64,000 nucleotides of DNA. Origin: Asterias rubens. Lineage: Eukaryota; Echinodermata; Asteroidea; Forcipulatida; Asteriidae. Under the pieces are notes generated by a model. That model ran no database searches. It was not told where the DNA came from and saw only the letters and a list, made by a program, of their open reading frames with translations. Numbering within the stretch: the first letter of the stretch is position 1; each line of letters starts with the position of its first letter. The position numbers were made by a program, and so were the translations under genes. This document shows positions 35,511 through 50,024 of the stretch, piece by piece. The stretch is taken from positions 12,768,114 to 12,832,113 of the forward strand of contig NC_047073.1 of the NCBI RefSeq assembly GCF_902459465.1. Reading direction: 5' to 3'.

Positions 35511-36734
35511 TACAGCAGCGCCCTTTTTTATGAGCACCCCGGAAGATTCGCGCGATAAATACCGCGTGGTTGCCGACTTATTTTGCCTAAAAGTTGACAC
35601 GACTGCCAAGTCTTCCTGCTCTTGGCGTAAGGTTGTCCTATCTTGTTAATCAATCATGCGAAAGAGCTGAGGTTCAAAGAGAGCCCCTGAATCTGCTGCA
35701 AGATGCGGCACAGTATCGGTTACCTGGCTCGTGGATGCAAGGGGTTGGGAAATTATGCTGTGGAAAAAAAAACGCGCAGTAGGTTTTCATCTTAAGCTCT
35801 CACGATGGAAAGATGTATGTCAAATATTATGGATGAAACCTTAGTAAGATGAAATGTTTAAAGGCTGTTTTTGTCATCATTTGGGGCCGGGGTAGTGGTT
35901 GCAGCAATCCACCCGAAGCACACAGTGACATATCCTTCATTACGTGGTGTACATTACAGCATTAACAAGATGTTGTTTTTCAAAAGAGACTTCATATTTT
36001 CCGGGTTTAGCCTTCAGATGCCGCCCGAAACCTTGACAAACACTTCATGATTGTTACCTGTAAATAATTCATTTAACTGTGTGCCCACACGCGAAAGACA
36101 TTTGTTTCGGGGTGTGATTTCACTCGTTAGTACTTATTTAAATGGATTGGGCTGGGATCGATTCCACAAAGAGCTCCGATTGATCTCAAAGATGTGTAAT
36201 AGAGACACTTTGCCATGGATCAGGCGAGTCGGTCTATATGAAAACATCGTATGAACCCGTACCAAGCCAAGTTTAAAAACAAAAAGTAATATTAAAGGTT
36301 TCGGTCAACAGATGGGCACTGTGCCATTTATATACTTGTTCATATTATGTTATGCCCAATGGTTATATAAACAGTCCTTGCATACATTTTGTATTGCTCG
36401 CAACCCTCACATTCATGTATTTACTTCCGCAATCTTACTGTATTTTGTTTCCCCAATCAACACTTAATTGGCGGGAACTCTTCCACTGCTGGGCTATTTT
36501 TTAGAGACATTTGATTGCAATCCAGCTGATTGAAATGAAGCGTGTGATAAAGCAACCTTCACTCGCAGGAAGACATTTTTTATTGAATGTTTCCGCTATT
36601 GCCAATACGTGTACCTACCCATCATGCATTAAAAGGGAGTCAAAAGGAAATGCCAAACTATTAACAGCAATCCAAGTTTCCGGGAATATTTGACGGTTAA
36701 AGTGTCAGTGCGAAGCATCAAGGTTGAACATCAT
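35511..36734. other. Intergenic; family B-like sliver
   Basis: About 36200-36250 (gacactttgccatggatcaggcgag) resembles the family B end. No gene supported. Confidence 0.4.
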
Positions 36735-36738
36735 TATA

Positions 36739-37125
36739 GTTATCAAAAATGTGAACGTAATTGTGATTGTAACTGCCCATTACTGTTATCAAATGTGAAC
36801 GTAACTGTGAACGTGACTGCTTATTATTGTTTCAAATGTGAACGTAACTGTGAACGTAACTGCTCATTATTGTTATTAAATGTGAAAGTAACTGTGAACG
36901 TTATACTGCTCATTATTGTTATCAAAATAAATGTGAACGTAACTGTGAACGTAACAGCTCATTAATGTTATTAAATGTGAACGTAAAATGTGCACGTTAC
37001 TGCTCATTATTGTTATCAAATGTGAACGTAACTGGGAACGTAACAGCTCATTATTGTTATCAAATGTGAACGTAACTGTGAACGTAACAGCTCATTATTG
37101 TTATCAAATTTGAACGTAACTGCTG
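36739..37125. repeat. Minisatellite, 44-bp unit, about 8.5 copies
   Basis: The unit is approximately tatcaaatgtgaacgtaact + gtgaacgtaactgctcattattgt. Internal duplication of gtgaacgtaact gives a nested 12-bp period. Some units carry small insertions. Confidence 0.88.
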
Positions 37126-40100
37126 TGTATACTTGGAAGTGGGCTTCGTGGAAAAATTCCCATGAAGTATTTATGAAGTAAATAATTTAGTTCCTAAAAG
37201 AAATGAGCAAAACATGTAGTCCAAATAAAGATATACGTGGGATTTTTAAATGTTATTCTTGGACTCGAACAAACGTTCAAACGGAAGTACATCTTTTGAG
37301 GATTTGGTATTGATATGAAGTCTGAAAACAAAGAGTGCTCTGTTCTTAATTTTAATTAGAATTATGTCCATGATAATGTTGTTCTGTATCTGTATATATA
37401 AGTGCTGCTTTCCCAAACGTGTTAATCATCCATGAAAAAAAAAAAAATTATATGATTGCTCAAACCAGTTTAAAACTGCCCTTCTATTTGTTATATTGTT
37501 TTTATTTTTTTAAATTTTTTTTTAGGCAATACAAACTGAGTTAAAAAATAAGAAAACAAGTGTTCGATTTTGTTCATGCAACCTATCCACACTCTGAAAC
37601 TACAACCATCCAGCCAGAGTCACTGTTACTCCTTTCTGAAGCTACTTTTGCAGCAATCTTGTCCGTTTTGACAGTTTCTTTGCCCAATCCACTTCAATCT
37701 ATTTAAAGCTGTTTATTTGCTGAATTGGTTAAGGATATCATAATGTTATGAACATTGATGTGTCATTTATTTACATCACGTGAAGTCATTATACCGTCAA
37801 ACGCAAGGAATTGCATTCTGCAGTACACCCGTCATGTTGACCAATCTTCAAGAATACTGAAATTACTTATTTAAATATTTTGTGTAAGTGCAAGACGGAA
37901 GTTTATTAAAATTAAAACCATGATGTACCATTGTCATGTTTCCACTTAACGTCTCAATTCGACCTCGACACATTTTATAAATGGTTGATCTGAGATGTGG
38001 TTCCTAACAACTCGATTTCTTTCAATTCAATTCAATTCGATAGGACATTTCATTCCACATTTGCATCATCCTAAAAGCCGAGGCTTGTGATGGATGTGCC
38101 CATTACAACAATACAAAACAACACAATGTTAGATGTAAGTACTCGTCCCATCAGTTAGTAAGATACAGTGCTGTCATGTTTGATTACCTAAAATAATGAG
38201 TGCTGAGAATACACGACAAATATTCAGTTTATATACATACCCCATGCATGCGTACCTTACATGACGAAAGTGGCCAAAGTCCGCGTTAGTATATCACACA
38301 CCAAAAGCAGAAGTATCACAGATGCATTTGTGTACTATGTGTCGACAAGAAGTATGACAGTTCGACAGTACCTTGACCACTAGTCACTGTGAGCGGTTCA
38401 CCATCCGTTCTGCTTGACCAGCATGATCTTAAGTGTGAGTTTGAGAACTGCTTTAGCGGAGGAGGACGGTAGATGTTTGGACGCCTCGAGTGCTCGTCTA
38501 AGATACCCAGTCTGTGTGAGATGGACAGACAGTCAGCAGTAAATAGCATCTCTTTCAGCGTGACATCTCATTATCACTCCCCCAGAGTCTTCTAAGGAGT
38601 TGGGTGATGTGCATGATAAAACGCAATCCATTCTTAAGAAATGGAAACACAGTGTATTATTCAACCCCTTCTCATCTCACTCTACTCGATGTGTGTATGT
38701 ATTTTACGCCATTTCAATTCGGGGAGACGAGATGGTTATTATTACCTGATGTCCACCGAGAGTGGATCCCCTTGGCGAGTATAAGACGGGGGATAGCGAC
38801 TGAGTGTGTGCGCATCCAACCAACGCGTCATCCCAAACAACACGATCTGAGCTCTCTCTCTCTCTCTCTCTCTGCGTTCACAAGACCGCGTTAAGCGAAC
38901 GAGCGGCCAAGGCGCTCTCCAGAGGGGATCAATTCTACGATCGTTAAAAATAGGGATAGTAGGAGCCGTGTATATGCAGGTGTGTGTTGTCTATATAGGT
39001 TGGTTTATTCTCTCCATGCCTGACATCATTGGCAGAGCGTCGTAACACCCTTACCTCCTTACCCCCCCCCCCCCCCCACCCCACCACCCGCCTCTCCCCT
39101 CCAACTTACCAACGCTGTCTCAATGATTGTACGTCCCGTATTGGTCATTAGTGATTATCAATACATATTCTCAATATTCTAAACGGAGCCTTACTACTTT
39201 TCATCTCAGCCTCGGTATGCGGAAACAATACAAGTTTGAATCTCCATAAAAACAACTTCCAAACTAAAGTTCCATAAAATTATTGAACCTTCGTCAATGA
39301 CCTGATGCTAGGAATGTAATCAAAGTTTAAGGTCTACACAGAAGGAACAGCACATTGAGTCGTAAGTTCGTCTAATATCCCGAGGGGACAGATGCTTTCC
39401 AGATTTAGGTGCAGTAAATTAATAAATATCGACTAAAACATTTTTATGAAACCTAATAAAACATTTGTTTGTGGAAACTTCGGGACACATGATCTGATTG
39501 TCCAATCATTTCAGCAACACCACTGTTTATCTATCATTGTTTTACAAGGATGGTTTCATTAAGATAATGTTACAACAAGTTGCATGTTATTTCAAGTATT
39601 AATTTCAACTGATCTACAAGCAAACCATTTCAATAATAGTTAATAATAGTTATAATGATATATGAATAGCACTCATCTAAAACATGCAACCAGTCAACCA
39701 AACAATAATTATGTGGCATTAGCAAGCAAGTTTAGTCATTATTATGATTTTAACATAAGTAGCTCTCGATTACAAATATTTGTGTTTTTATGAAAGTAGG
39801 TCACGAATGATGTTCCATCCTTTTTTTGTTTTCTTTTTTTCTTCTTTTACATGTTGAGGAATACAGTTACTGTTCAGCAGCCAACAATGTTTAGTACAGT
39901 AGATCAAAATAGGCAGGTAGGCTACTACAGATCAAGAGAGGTCGATCAAAATTCCTCGAAGATGCTACAACAATGTTTATCCCCATCTTAATAAAACATC
40001 ACTATGGACTTAAAGTGTCCTCCTCACACCGGTTACAATGGAATAGAATGGCTTTACTATTTAAAGATACGATCGAAACGAAGAGCAACTAATGGGTGTA

Positions 40101-40591
40101 GATGGGTACAATGGGGGTATGAATGGGTACAATGAAACACAGAGGGGGTAATCAATAGGGTCTTAAAGATTAAACATGTTTCTTGTGTTCGCGGTGCGTG
40201 TGGGGGTTGATTTGGTTTTGTTAAGACGCTAGGCTAGATGGGGGGGCACGTTGTCAACTCTGTCAAAAGTTTCTTTGTGGGATTTTTTTTTTTTTTTTCT
40301 CTCAAAGAGAATGTGATACGGTGTCATTAAGACCCCGAGGTTTATCATGTATCGGTGGGGTAGAGTTCTAAATACTGCATGGTATGCTTACGGGAAAATA
40401 AAAGAGGGAAACATGCACAAGAATAAACGCAGAGTGCTTATTATAGCTCCTAATTAAACATTTATTGATCAAGCCTATAGAGGTCACACAGGGACCTCAG
40501 TGGCTGTCCACAAGGAACAAGCCAGAAGAAGTTCATAATGATGGAGTTAATAGAGAAACAACTAGACATTGTTGTTAACTACAACAACTAG
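37126..40591. other. Intergenic, 3.5 kb, no supported gene
   Basis: Contains a (CT)10 run at about 38852 and a C16 tract at about 39063. No exon or RNA gene could be supported on either strand. Confidence 0.45.
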
Positions 40592-40706
40592 GTGTCCGTT
40601 TCTCACAATGTTTTACTATCAACCTATCCCTTATAACTCGTTACCGAGAAAAAGGTTTTAAAGCTAATAATTAGTTTGAGTAATTATCAATAGTGTCCAC
40701 TGCCTA
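40592..40706. mobile_element. Family A right-end fragment
   Basis: ccgtttctcacaatgtttta ... tatcaatagtgtccactgcct, the last 115 bases of a family A element. Confidence 0.6.
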
Positions 40707-41091
40707 TGCAACAGCCCAATGCCAACATGTGGACGCTTTGTAAACCTTTAAATGGATTTGTTTCATGTTGCCGCCGAAAATGAGAAAAATTACAGTAATA
40801 GAGTAAGGACAGTATACGTCCTTATGGTATGACAAGTGGTTTTCAGAAGAAAAATAATAGGCAGTATACTGCAGTATGTATACTGCTGTAGAGTATACAT
40901 ACTCTAATACACTGAGGGAGGAGGGGGGACATGCCACAAATCAATGGATATTCCGAGTATGTCTATAGTTTCTTCATCAAATAAAATGTGTATGAGCACA
41001 TTGTACTTTATTTCTGTTTCCGAAAATTAACGGCCGTCACTCGAGGTTGACAACATGATAATAATGCAGTTGGTCAGATAAACGAAAGAAA

Positions 41092-41421
<330 letters not shown>

Positions 41422-43502
41422 TATTCGGCCAGTGTCAAAAACAAATTCATACAAGTAAAACAAAGGATAATAAGACTTCCAAAAAGGTAACTTAAATACA
41501 GGGTAACTAGAGGAGCGGGATTAGACAAAAGGGTACAGGACAGGTACGGCATGTGGAGTAAGGAAGAGGAAGGGACAACAATCCATTCTAAGACGGCCAG
41601 GATAAACAAAAGCGTACTACTACACTATGACTCAAAAGCCTGCTTATCCAATGAATGTTGATCAATTATCCATTCTGCATTAGTCATGTTCATTATAGTG
41701 CTTTTTTTTTTTTTTTTTAGGATAAACAGCGGGGGAGTTTGCATATTATGCCATTACAGTCAATCTTCTCAGCCGTTGCACAAAACATCAATTATGTTTT
41801 TACCATTTTTCAGTTCCGCCCCTCCAATCCCATTCTATTAGGAACTTAAGCATGTTATTTATGTCTAGTAAATTTATTACAACGCATCCTTCACAAGCCT
41901 ATTGTGCTATTTTATGCTTGTTCTTCAAAGAAACAAAATAGATTATGTTTTTGTAGGCGGCTATGCGGCTGACTTCTGAAATGACTGCCGTTTTTCACTT
42001 AACACATTCATAGACAAAAATGTTTGTCTCTTTTTGTCGGCGGCTATTTACGGCTGATTTCAGAAAAAATACCGATCGGTTCAAGAGAACAACAAACCAG
42101 AAGGGTAAATGCGAAAGTAAACGGCTGTTTCATGAGCCTCTTTAAAAGTCAGGAAGCAATTGATTGATCAGAACATCTCATGTTTCATCGTCGAGCTCTT
42201 TATAGGATGTCTTGACCTTTCGCTAATTGTTCATTGCGGGGTCAAATAATAATAATATTCTCTCTGCCTGTCTCCTTTCTCTTCTTGTGGGAAAGAGGAA
42301 CAGCACAGAGTTGAAATCGGAGGAGGGAAGACCGGGTAACTTGGGACGGGGGAATTGGGTCGTCTGTTTATGGAGAACGTTGCTCAAAGAATAAATTTAA
42401 GATTGGTGTTAAAGGGATGTATGTTTGCTAATCTTTCTTAATTGGTTGCTGGAAGCCTCGTACATCAGCGTTTAGTATTAAGAAAACAGTTTGAGAATTA
42501 TTTCACTTTGAAGTAATGTTGAAAAGTATAACAAGATTTTTATGCCCGATTTATTTTGTTTAACTGAGAAGCGTTACTATACGGTAACGCTTTTCAAATT
42601 GCGCATTCCTGGTAGAGATTATTCTTCGTTGAGCATTATTATTCGCTCCGGATTTGTGGCGGTATCTCAAAAACCTGACCATTATTTTGAAATAAAAATG
42701 TTTACATGGTAGTCTGATTGAATACATCTACATATGTTGTATATAGGATTGAATCAATCGAAAGGCTCCAAAAACTAAAAGCATTCAATGCATTCAAGCT
42801 ACATCACCGTGTAATTACAATGTTGGGTAAAATCACAGAGCTGTTTACATTAACAAGAAAACGTACAGCAGCCAGCCGATTAATGGGTAGGGGGAACTCA
42901 ATGACTACATAGGCACTCCTTTTAGATCAAAAGGGAGCATGGACATATTAACATTTACTGATTATTTCATTGTCATGAACTTTTTATTAAAGAGCAACGC
43001 TAAGATTAGATCTCTTGAGAATGAAGTTAATTGTTGATACTTGTTGAAGTGAGTGATGATCACAATTCCAGAAGACAATAGCATGCCGCGAGCCTCTTTC
43101 GGAATTCCGCTCCACAAATTCACAACTCGCCCCGCCAAAGACACGGCATTATTTTTATTGAACAAACATTGAAGTATAAGTTCCCTGAATAAATTATGGT
43201 CCTGATTTTTTTATTGAGAAGTAATATACAGTATAGTTTTTATGTTGTGACGTATTGATTGGATAGTCTGGCCCAAGCAATGAATACATCCACTTGTTTG
43301 TTCATCAGTGAATTAATAATACGAATATAGAAAGATTAACTAAATGATTAATCAAACGTCAAGTGGATCAGAGAATGAGCAGCCACGTTACAAATCTAGG
43401 TTGGGGCTATCACTTCCAGCCTGTTAAATCATTGCATGACGTCACAGCGTTACCAATAATTGGTGTAAACGGTGGTTACCCGGTTATTGCTATACGCACT
43501 GC
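41422..43502. other. Intergenic; possible LINE remnant at 42990-43165
   Basis: A minus-strand frame reads LAGRVVNLWSGIPKEA, resembling the RVVNLWNSLP block near the end of some non-LTR reverse transcriptases, followed by degraded sequence. Weak. Nothing else seen. Confidence 0.3.
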
Positions 43503-43890
43503 TTAAAGACACTGGACACTATTGGTAATAGTCAACGACCATGTCTTCTCACTTGGTTGATCTTAACATATGCATTAAATAACAAACCCGTGAATATTTC
43601 AGCTCAAGTGGTCGTCGAAGTTGCGAGATAATAATGAAAGAAAAAACACCCTCGTTACACGAAGTCGCGAGTGCTTTCTGATGCTTGATTTCGAGAACTC
43701 TATTCTAAATCTGAGGTCTCGAAATCAAATTCGTGGAAAATTACTTCTTTCTCGAAAACTACGTTACTTCAGAGGGAGCCGTTTCTCACAATGTTTATAC
43801 TATCAACAGCTCTCCATTACTTGTAACCAAGTAATATTGTATGCTAAAAATTATTTTGAGCAATTACCAATAGTGTCCACTGCCTTTAAG
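43503..43890. mobile_element. Foldback MITE family A, copy 6
   Basis: ttaaagacactggacactat ... gtccactgcctttaa, both TTAA ends present, central hairpin slightly degraded (gagaactctatt). Confidence 0.82.
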
Positions 43891-46129
43891 TTTGATAAAT
43901 AATTCAATGTTGTTTTAATGAGGAAGTGTCGGCGTCATAGGAAAATCTGTACTGGAGATTCTGTCTCCCTTATGGAAAATGTGACCCGCTCTGCAAAAAA
44001 GGGTACTAAGGGCGATAATTACGCTAATTAACTTAAAAGGGGCGTTCAATGTTGAGATCCTGAAAATATTTTCAAACCATAATTTTGTCTTTCTTGGTTT
44101 ATTGGCTTCTATTGCATAAATGCTTCCATATTTCATTCACAAAAATATCATTTTTATTTATTGTTGTTGGAAAAAACAAAGGTTTTTGTATCAATTTTAG
44201 GTAACTTCCCTTAAATTTTGCTGGGTTTAAGAAGCTGTATCTCTGAAGGCACTTTCATTCAATTGTAAAATATGAATATGCAAATATCAGTATATATCCA
44301 GAACGCAGAATACCACAGGGTTCAATACACCAAAATAAAGCTTATAATAACAACAATTCAGCATTTTTGTAGAGCCGGTCACATAATATATTTGCAGGAT
44401 GAGAAGGAGGATTCAAAAGAGGGCGCAACAACGATATACGACAATGTAACGCTGAGTATATACTGCAGCGGTCGAAATAAGAGCGGTACGAACACACGTC
44501 TTCATTTAAAAACGCACCAGTGTTGTTTCAGTCTTGAAAGGGTAGCCGACAGAGGGCGCTACTGCTAACAAGCGTTGATCATGAGCCCTTTCTCCAGATG
44601 GATTCTGGCTAGGTTTATACTACTTTTTCTTTACATCAAGTTTTTTTCAAGGTCATTATTTTAGTAATTCTCCCCTTCACAGTTGACTTGTGATAATATG
44701 TCGACGCTGATGATGGTGACATACTGTAGTTCTATAGCCGAATCAAACGATCGAGTGTAAACACAGTGAACTTGGGCTTCCATCATAATGATATTGTCGC
44801 AAACCAATGCCACACAAATTAATCCATATTAAGCAATGAGCTAGAAGCCTTGAAAAGCTATTGTGTTCATTTCAACCTTATCTACAAATAATCGCCTTAA
44901 AAATTACATGTAGCCGTTAACAAAAACACATTTATTGTTCCTTTATTCAAAAGGACTTACTTCTGAACAATTAAAAATACAGAAAATAACACAATATTTT
45001 GTACATAAACTTACTAGTAATAGGCCTTCTATCTTTTGAAATTTGAAACCACAATTCTATAGGTAAAAATTTACTGCAAGAATCTTTGAAAACTATGGGA
45101 TCTTTTCAGCAAACTCGGGCGGCGCTTCGATTATTCTGGGTGGGTTTGCTGCAAGAAGATTTGATTATTCATCACAGTGATGTATTTCAACCTCCATGTT
45201 CAGACTTTGACCCCATATAATAATGTTGGGGATTTACAGAGCCAAGAAACGTGTATGCATTATGTAGCGCATGATGACCTGCATAAAAGGCACTGTATGG
45301 ACACTCTTAAACAGAGGCAGGTGTCCCCACGTGGTGTATCCCCACATTAAAACATTACATTTTAACAAATCTGTCAAAATGTTAACTCATTGTTCATCAA
45401 AACTGTAAGAACAAAATTCAAGAAAAAAACACCCTTGTTGCACAAAATGTGTGTACTTTTTTTTTTTTATGACTAATGGTCTGGCCTGAAGCCTTTTAAT
45501 TTGAGTAAGAAATTATCTCTTTCTCAAAAACTACGTTACTTCAGAGGGAGTCGTTCCTCACATTGTTTTACACTATCAACTAACTGCTCTCCATTGCTCG
45601 TTGACTAGAGAGTTTGTTATAACAATCATTTTTAGTATATACCAACAGTGTCCAGTACCTCTAAGTTATTATAATATTATGTAGTGATGTGAAGTATATG
45701 CTACGAATGTACGGAGTTGGGTGTGCCGGATCCGTATCAATGTTTGTAGAATCAGTTAAGCTAACAGACCATCTGATAACGCCACCAAACTCAAACACGT
45801 TTTAGCCAAATGCCGGACCTGTATTCAGTCACCACTCGACATGGACAGCCTGATATGAATTCCTCTTTCGGTTCGGCCAATATGTTACTTATAGCATGGA
45901 GGTAAAACATTAAGTATTGCTGATCGAGAACATTGTTTTTTAATAACTCAACATTCTTGATCCCGAGTGGTAAACCATCGATGATAACGGACCCCACCCC
46001 TGTGCCAGCTCGTGTAGTTCAGACCATATCATGCATATGTCAATAGCTTGCAATCTTAAACATGAGTTTCAGTGTGTGAAATATTAATAAACATTCGTTG
46101 CTTCTCGGAGTTTGGTGAACTTTGCAGCC
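43891..46129. other. Intergenic upstream of gene 2; diverged family A at 45288-45663
   Basis: The family A relative reads gtatggacactcttaaac ... accaacagtgtccagtacc. The proximal 60 bases before 46130 would be the 5' UTR of gene 2. No TATA box is evident, and no other gene seen. Confidence 0.45.
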
Positions 46130-46169
46130 ATGGTTCCTCGACGGAGTTTACGTGGTTTACTGACCATGG
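46130..46169 (+). CDS. ST6GALNAC-like: Gene 2 candidate first coding exon
   Basis: The exon encodes MVPRRSLRGLLTM plus one base and ends ATGG|gtaagtg. The Kozak context (gcagccATGG) is ideal, and the N-terminus is basic, as expected for a cytoplasmic tail. Phase 1 fits the next candidate exon. Confidence 0.55.
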
Positions 46170-49100
46170 GTAAGTGTTTTCCTGCTTTATTTTGTTTGTA
46201 GCATTATGTTTATATTTAAGTTTGTATTATTATTATTATATTTGTTTTCCTTTTATAATTTATATCTAATCATAACGAGAGAAACAGAATAAATAAAGAT
46301 GGGTGGAGGGGATGAGTTAATTAAATAATTACATTCACAACTCCTGCATGACACATTTCGAATTTATAAAAAATCATACATTATCTGAAAGGGCTTAATT
46401 CTGAGCTTTACATCGGACAAAATATAAACACTGAACCATGTAAAATTACGGCAACTTTCAATCGCAATTTGAACGAACACCTTTTTTGTTTTGTAGTTGA
46501 AAAAAATAAAAAATCTCAATTTGGTGTAAGTTTATCTGTTCCTGCAGCAGATTTAACGAAACGCCAAGATTAATACTCGAACTCATAGGACGAGCATGGG
46601 GCAATGACGAGTAACCCGTCCTAACTTAGAATGGGTTTAAAGCGTCCTAACTTCTATTACGGAACTTAAAGGAACACGTTGCCTTGGCTTGTTCGAGTTG
46701 GTCTTTGAAAAGCGTTTGTAACCGTTTGTGATAAATTGCATATTATGGTTAGAAAGAGGTTTTAAAAGTAGAATACACAAACATGCCTCGATTGCACGGA
46801 TTTTCCTTTTACCTCGTCGACTAACACGGTCGGCCATTTATGGGAGTCAAATTTTTGACTCCCATAAATGGCCGACCGTGTTAGTTCGCAAAGTAAAACG
46901 AAAACCGTGCATTTTTTAGGCAAATTCGTGTAGATCATTGTATTCTACTTTTAAAACATCTATCCAATCATATGTATTTTATAACAAACGGTTACAAACG
47001 CTTTTCACATACCATCTACCTGTGCAACTTGCTTCTCTGAATGGCTTTTATGTTCCTTGCAATCAGCAAACAAAGACTACAAAGGTATTTCGGAACCGGA
47101 TCTCGTCATTGGCAATAAAGGTTATTTGCAAACAATCTGATTATAGATTGTTCTGACTGCTTCTAGAGGGTCAAGTACAGGCTTACCATAGCAACGGAAT
47201 GATTTGTAGACCAAACATACTACGATGACGGAGTTTTATCGCACAAAACCACTACCCCCCCCCCCCCCCCCCCCCAAACACACACACCTTGTAGGGTTGG
47301 GGTCTTATGGAATAGATGACCATGTAAGTTAATGGCGGATGTAAGTTGAATGGCACTTTACACACTATCGGTAATACTCAAAATAATTATTAGCATAAAA
47401 CTTACTTGGTAACGAGCAACGGAGAGCTGTTGATAGTATAAAACATTGTGAGAACCCCCTCTGAAGTAGCTTAGTTTTTGAGAAAGAGGTAATTTCTCAC
47501 TGAAATAATAAAAACAAACTTCTGGCCGGAAGCCTTTTATTCCTATCTGAAAGCACACTATTATATACAACCAGCGTGTTTTTTCTTCTGCAACTTCAAT
47601 GACCAGTTTATATGAGTCCAAGTTTTCACAGGCTTGTCATTTTATGCATATGTTGAGATACACCAAGTGAGAATACTGGTCTTTATCAAACGTGCTCATG
47701 TGCATTTTGACCAATAACTGTTTCGGTTAATGGTCAATGATTAACCAATAGCAAGCTCAACCGAAACAGTTAATTGGTTACCACCGCAAAAAGATCGTAT
47801 GAATAATGGTCGTTATGAGTTCAAGTGCACAATTCACAAAATGTAAGTATTAAAGGTCATTTTCACACGACAGCAGACTAGCGGGAGTCCCTTGCTTAAT
47901 TAAAGCATGGACTGTCCAAAGTCCCTACATCTTCAATCTCAAATTTACCCCCAATATATGTCGAACCGTGTACAAACTTCCTCTGACAGCGCCCTCTGTT
48001 GAATTATCCCACTTCAGCCTATGCTGATTTCCAATCGGAGACTTTCTGGGACGATAGAGGGCAGCAGACTTACCGGGTAAATCCATTGTTCTCAGAATTA
48101 TGCGCATGTTCAGAACTACGTAAACAATGGAAAATTACCCGGTATGTCTGCTGCCACCTAGCGTTGGAAAGTCTGCTATTACTTGGGACATAGTTATCTC
48201 CAGTGATGTTTGATCCGCACGAGAGACGTATTATTCCAAATACTAAACATTAAAGGGTCCGAGGAAATAACTTTAAGTTTTAAATCCATTTTGTTTGGTC
48301 AAAACACTGACCAGATAGACCTATTATTAAACCTTTGCATTTTATTGACAAAGAAGACGATATTTTAGAAGTAGGTTTAATCAACAAAGGTCTAATTTTC
48401 ATTCTGTTGTTAATTTGGTAAAATTTAACTATGAATTGGAAAGAAAAATTGCGACTGGCTCAAACACAATGCATAAGTTTATCACAAATTGGAGGTTTAC
48501 GGTTTAATTAATTATTTATTATTTCCTGATAATGTTTCTTTGTTTTGTCCTCTAATTTTGTTTTGTGTGTGCGTGGTTTGTTGTGAGTGCATTTAGGTGT
48601 GAAATAAATTTTTAAAAAAGTGCTTTGCACTTAAATAATAGGATATATATATATATTAAATAAAGCCAGTGGACACTATTGGTTATTGTCAAAGACCATG
48701 CTTTTCACTTGCTGTATCTCAACATATGCATAAAATAAAAAACCTGTAAAAATTTGAGCTCGATTGGTCGTCGGAGTTGCGAGATAACTATGAACGAACA
48801 AAACACCCTTGTCACACGAAGTTGTGTGCTTTCAGATGCTTGATTTCGGGACCTCAAATTCTAAACTTGAGGTCTCAAAATCAGATTCGTGAAAAAATGA
48901 CTTCTTTCTCGAAAACTACTCAGAGGGAGCCGTTTCTCACAATGTTTTATACCATCAACCTCTCCCCATTACTCGTTACCAAGTAAGGTTTCATGCTCAA
49001 CTAATAATTATTTTGACTATTACCAATAGTGTCCACTGCCTTTAAAGGTTCATAGAGAGCTTTAAAAGTGAGGAACATAAACCTAAACCAGAGAACAACT

Positions 49101-49960
49101 CATCAGCTTATAAACAGGGTAGTTCTAACTATAAACAGTTTTAGTAATAAAACTTAAATCATAATGATCCTCATAAGACGAAACTGAAACCAGATAAGGC
49201 GTTCCATACTATTGAATGAAACACTTGATGGTTTGATCTTTGAGCCCATTTGTCATACAACAAACTGGTTGATTTTAAAGTCACTGCGTGGTGGACAATG
49301 TGGTAGTTACTAAAATGAAATAATGGTTGGTGTAAAAAAAAGCTTACTCGGTAACGAGCAATGGCGAGCTATTGATAGTCAGAACATTGAGAAACGGCTC
49401 CCTCTGGGTAACGAAGCTTTTGAGAAAACGGTAATATTTCACTCAATATTAAAATACTTCAGGTTTAAAGCCTGTTTTTTTTTTGTTTTTGCATCTGAAA
49501 GCACACAGTTATTTTGTGCAACCAGGGCTGTTCTGTCTTGCAAATTCGATGACAATTTGAGTCAAAATGTTCACAGATTTGATTGTGTATGCATATGTAA
49601 CACAATATGCATACACATCCCATCATTGTTGGGATACACCATGTGATGAGAATACTGATCTTTGACAATATTGCCAAGGGTGTCAGATATCTTTTACTCT
49701 AATGGCAGTTTAATGTTGCAACATTCAACTGCCATTAAAGATAAGGCGCTCCATACTTGAATCAAGGACTTTGATCAGTGAAACCATTCGTTGCAATTCA
49801 TTGTATACCACCAAGGCTTAAAAACCACACCGGATCGATACCTACGCCATACACAAAGTATAGCCTTTATTGTGTATCAGGAATAACTCCAATGATCAAT
49901 AGAAACTGGTGCAGTGGGCTGCACGACAGTGAAACGAGTAGTTACAAGTGCATAATCGTC

Positions 49961-50024
<64 letters not shown>

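Noticed and set aside
36690-36965. 91-residue repetitive frame (NVTVNVTA)
   Set aside because: Translation of the 44-bp minisatellite.
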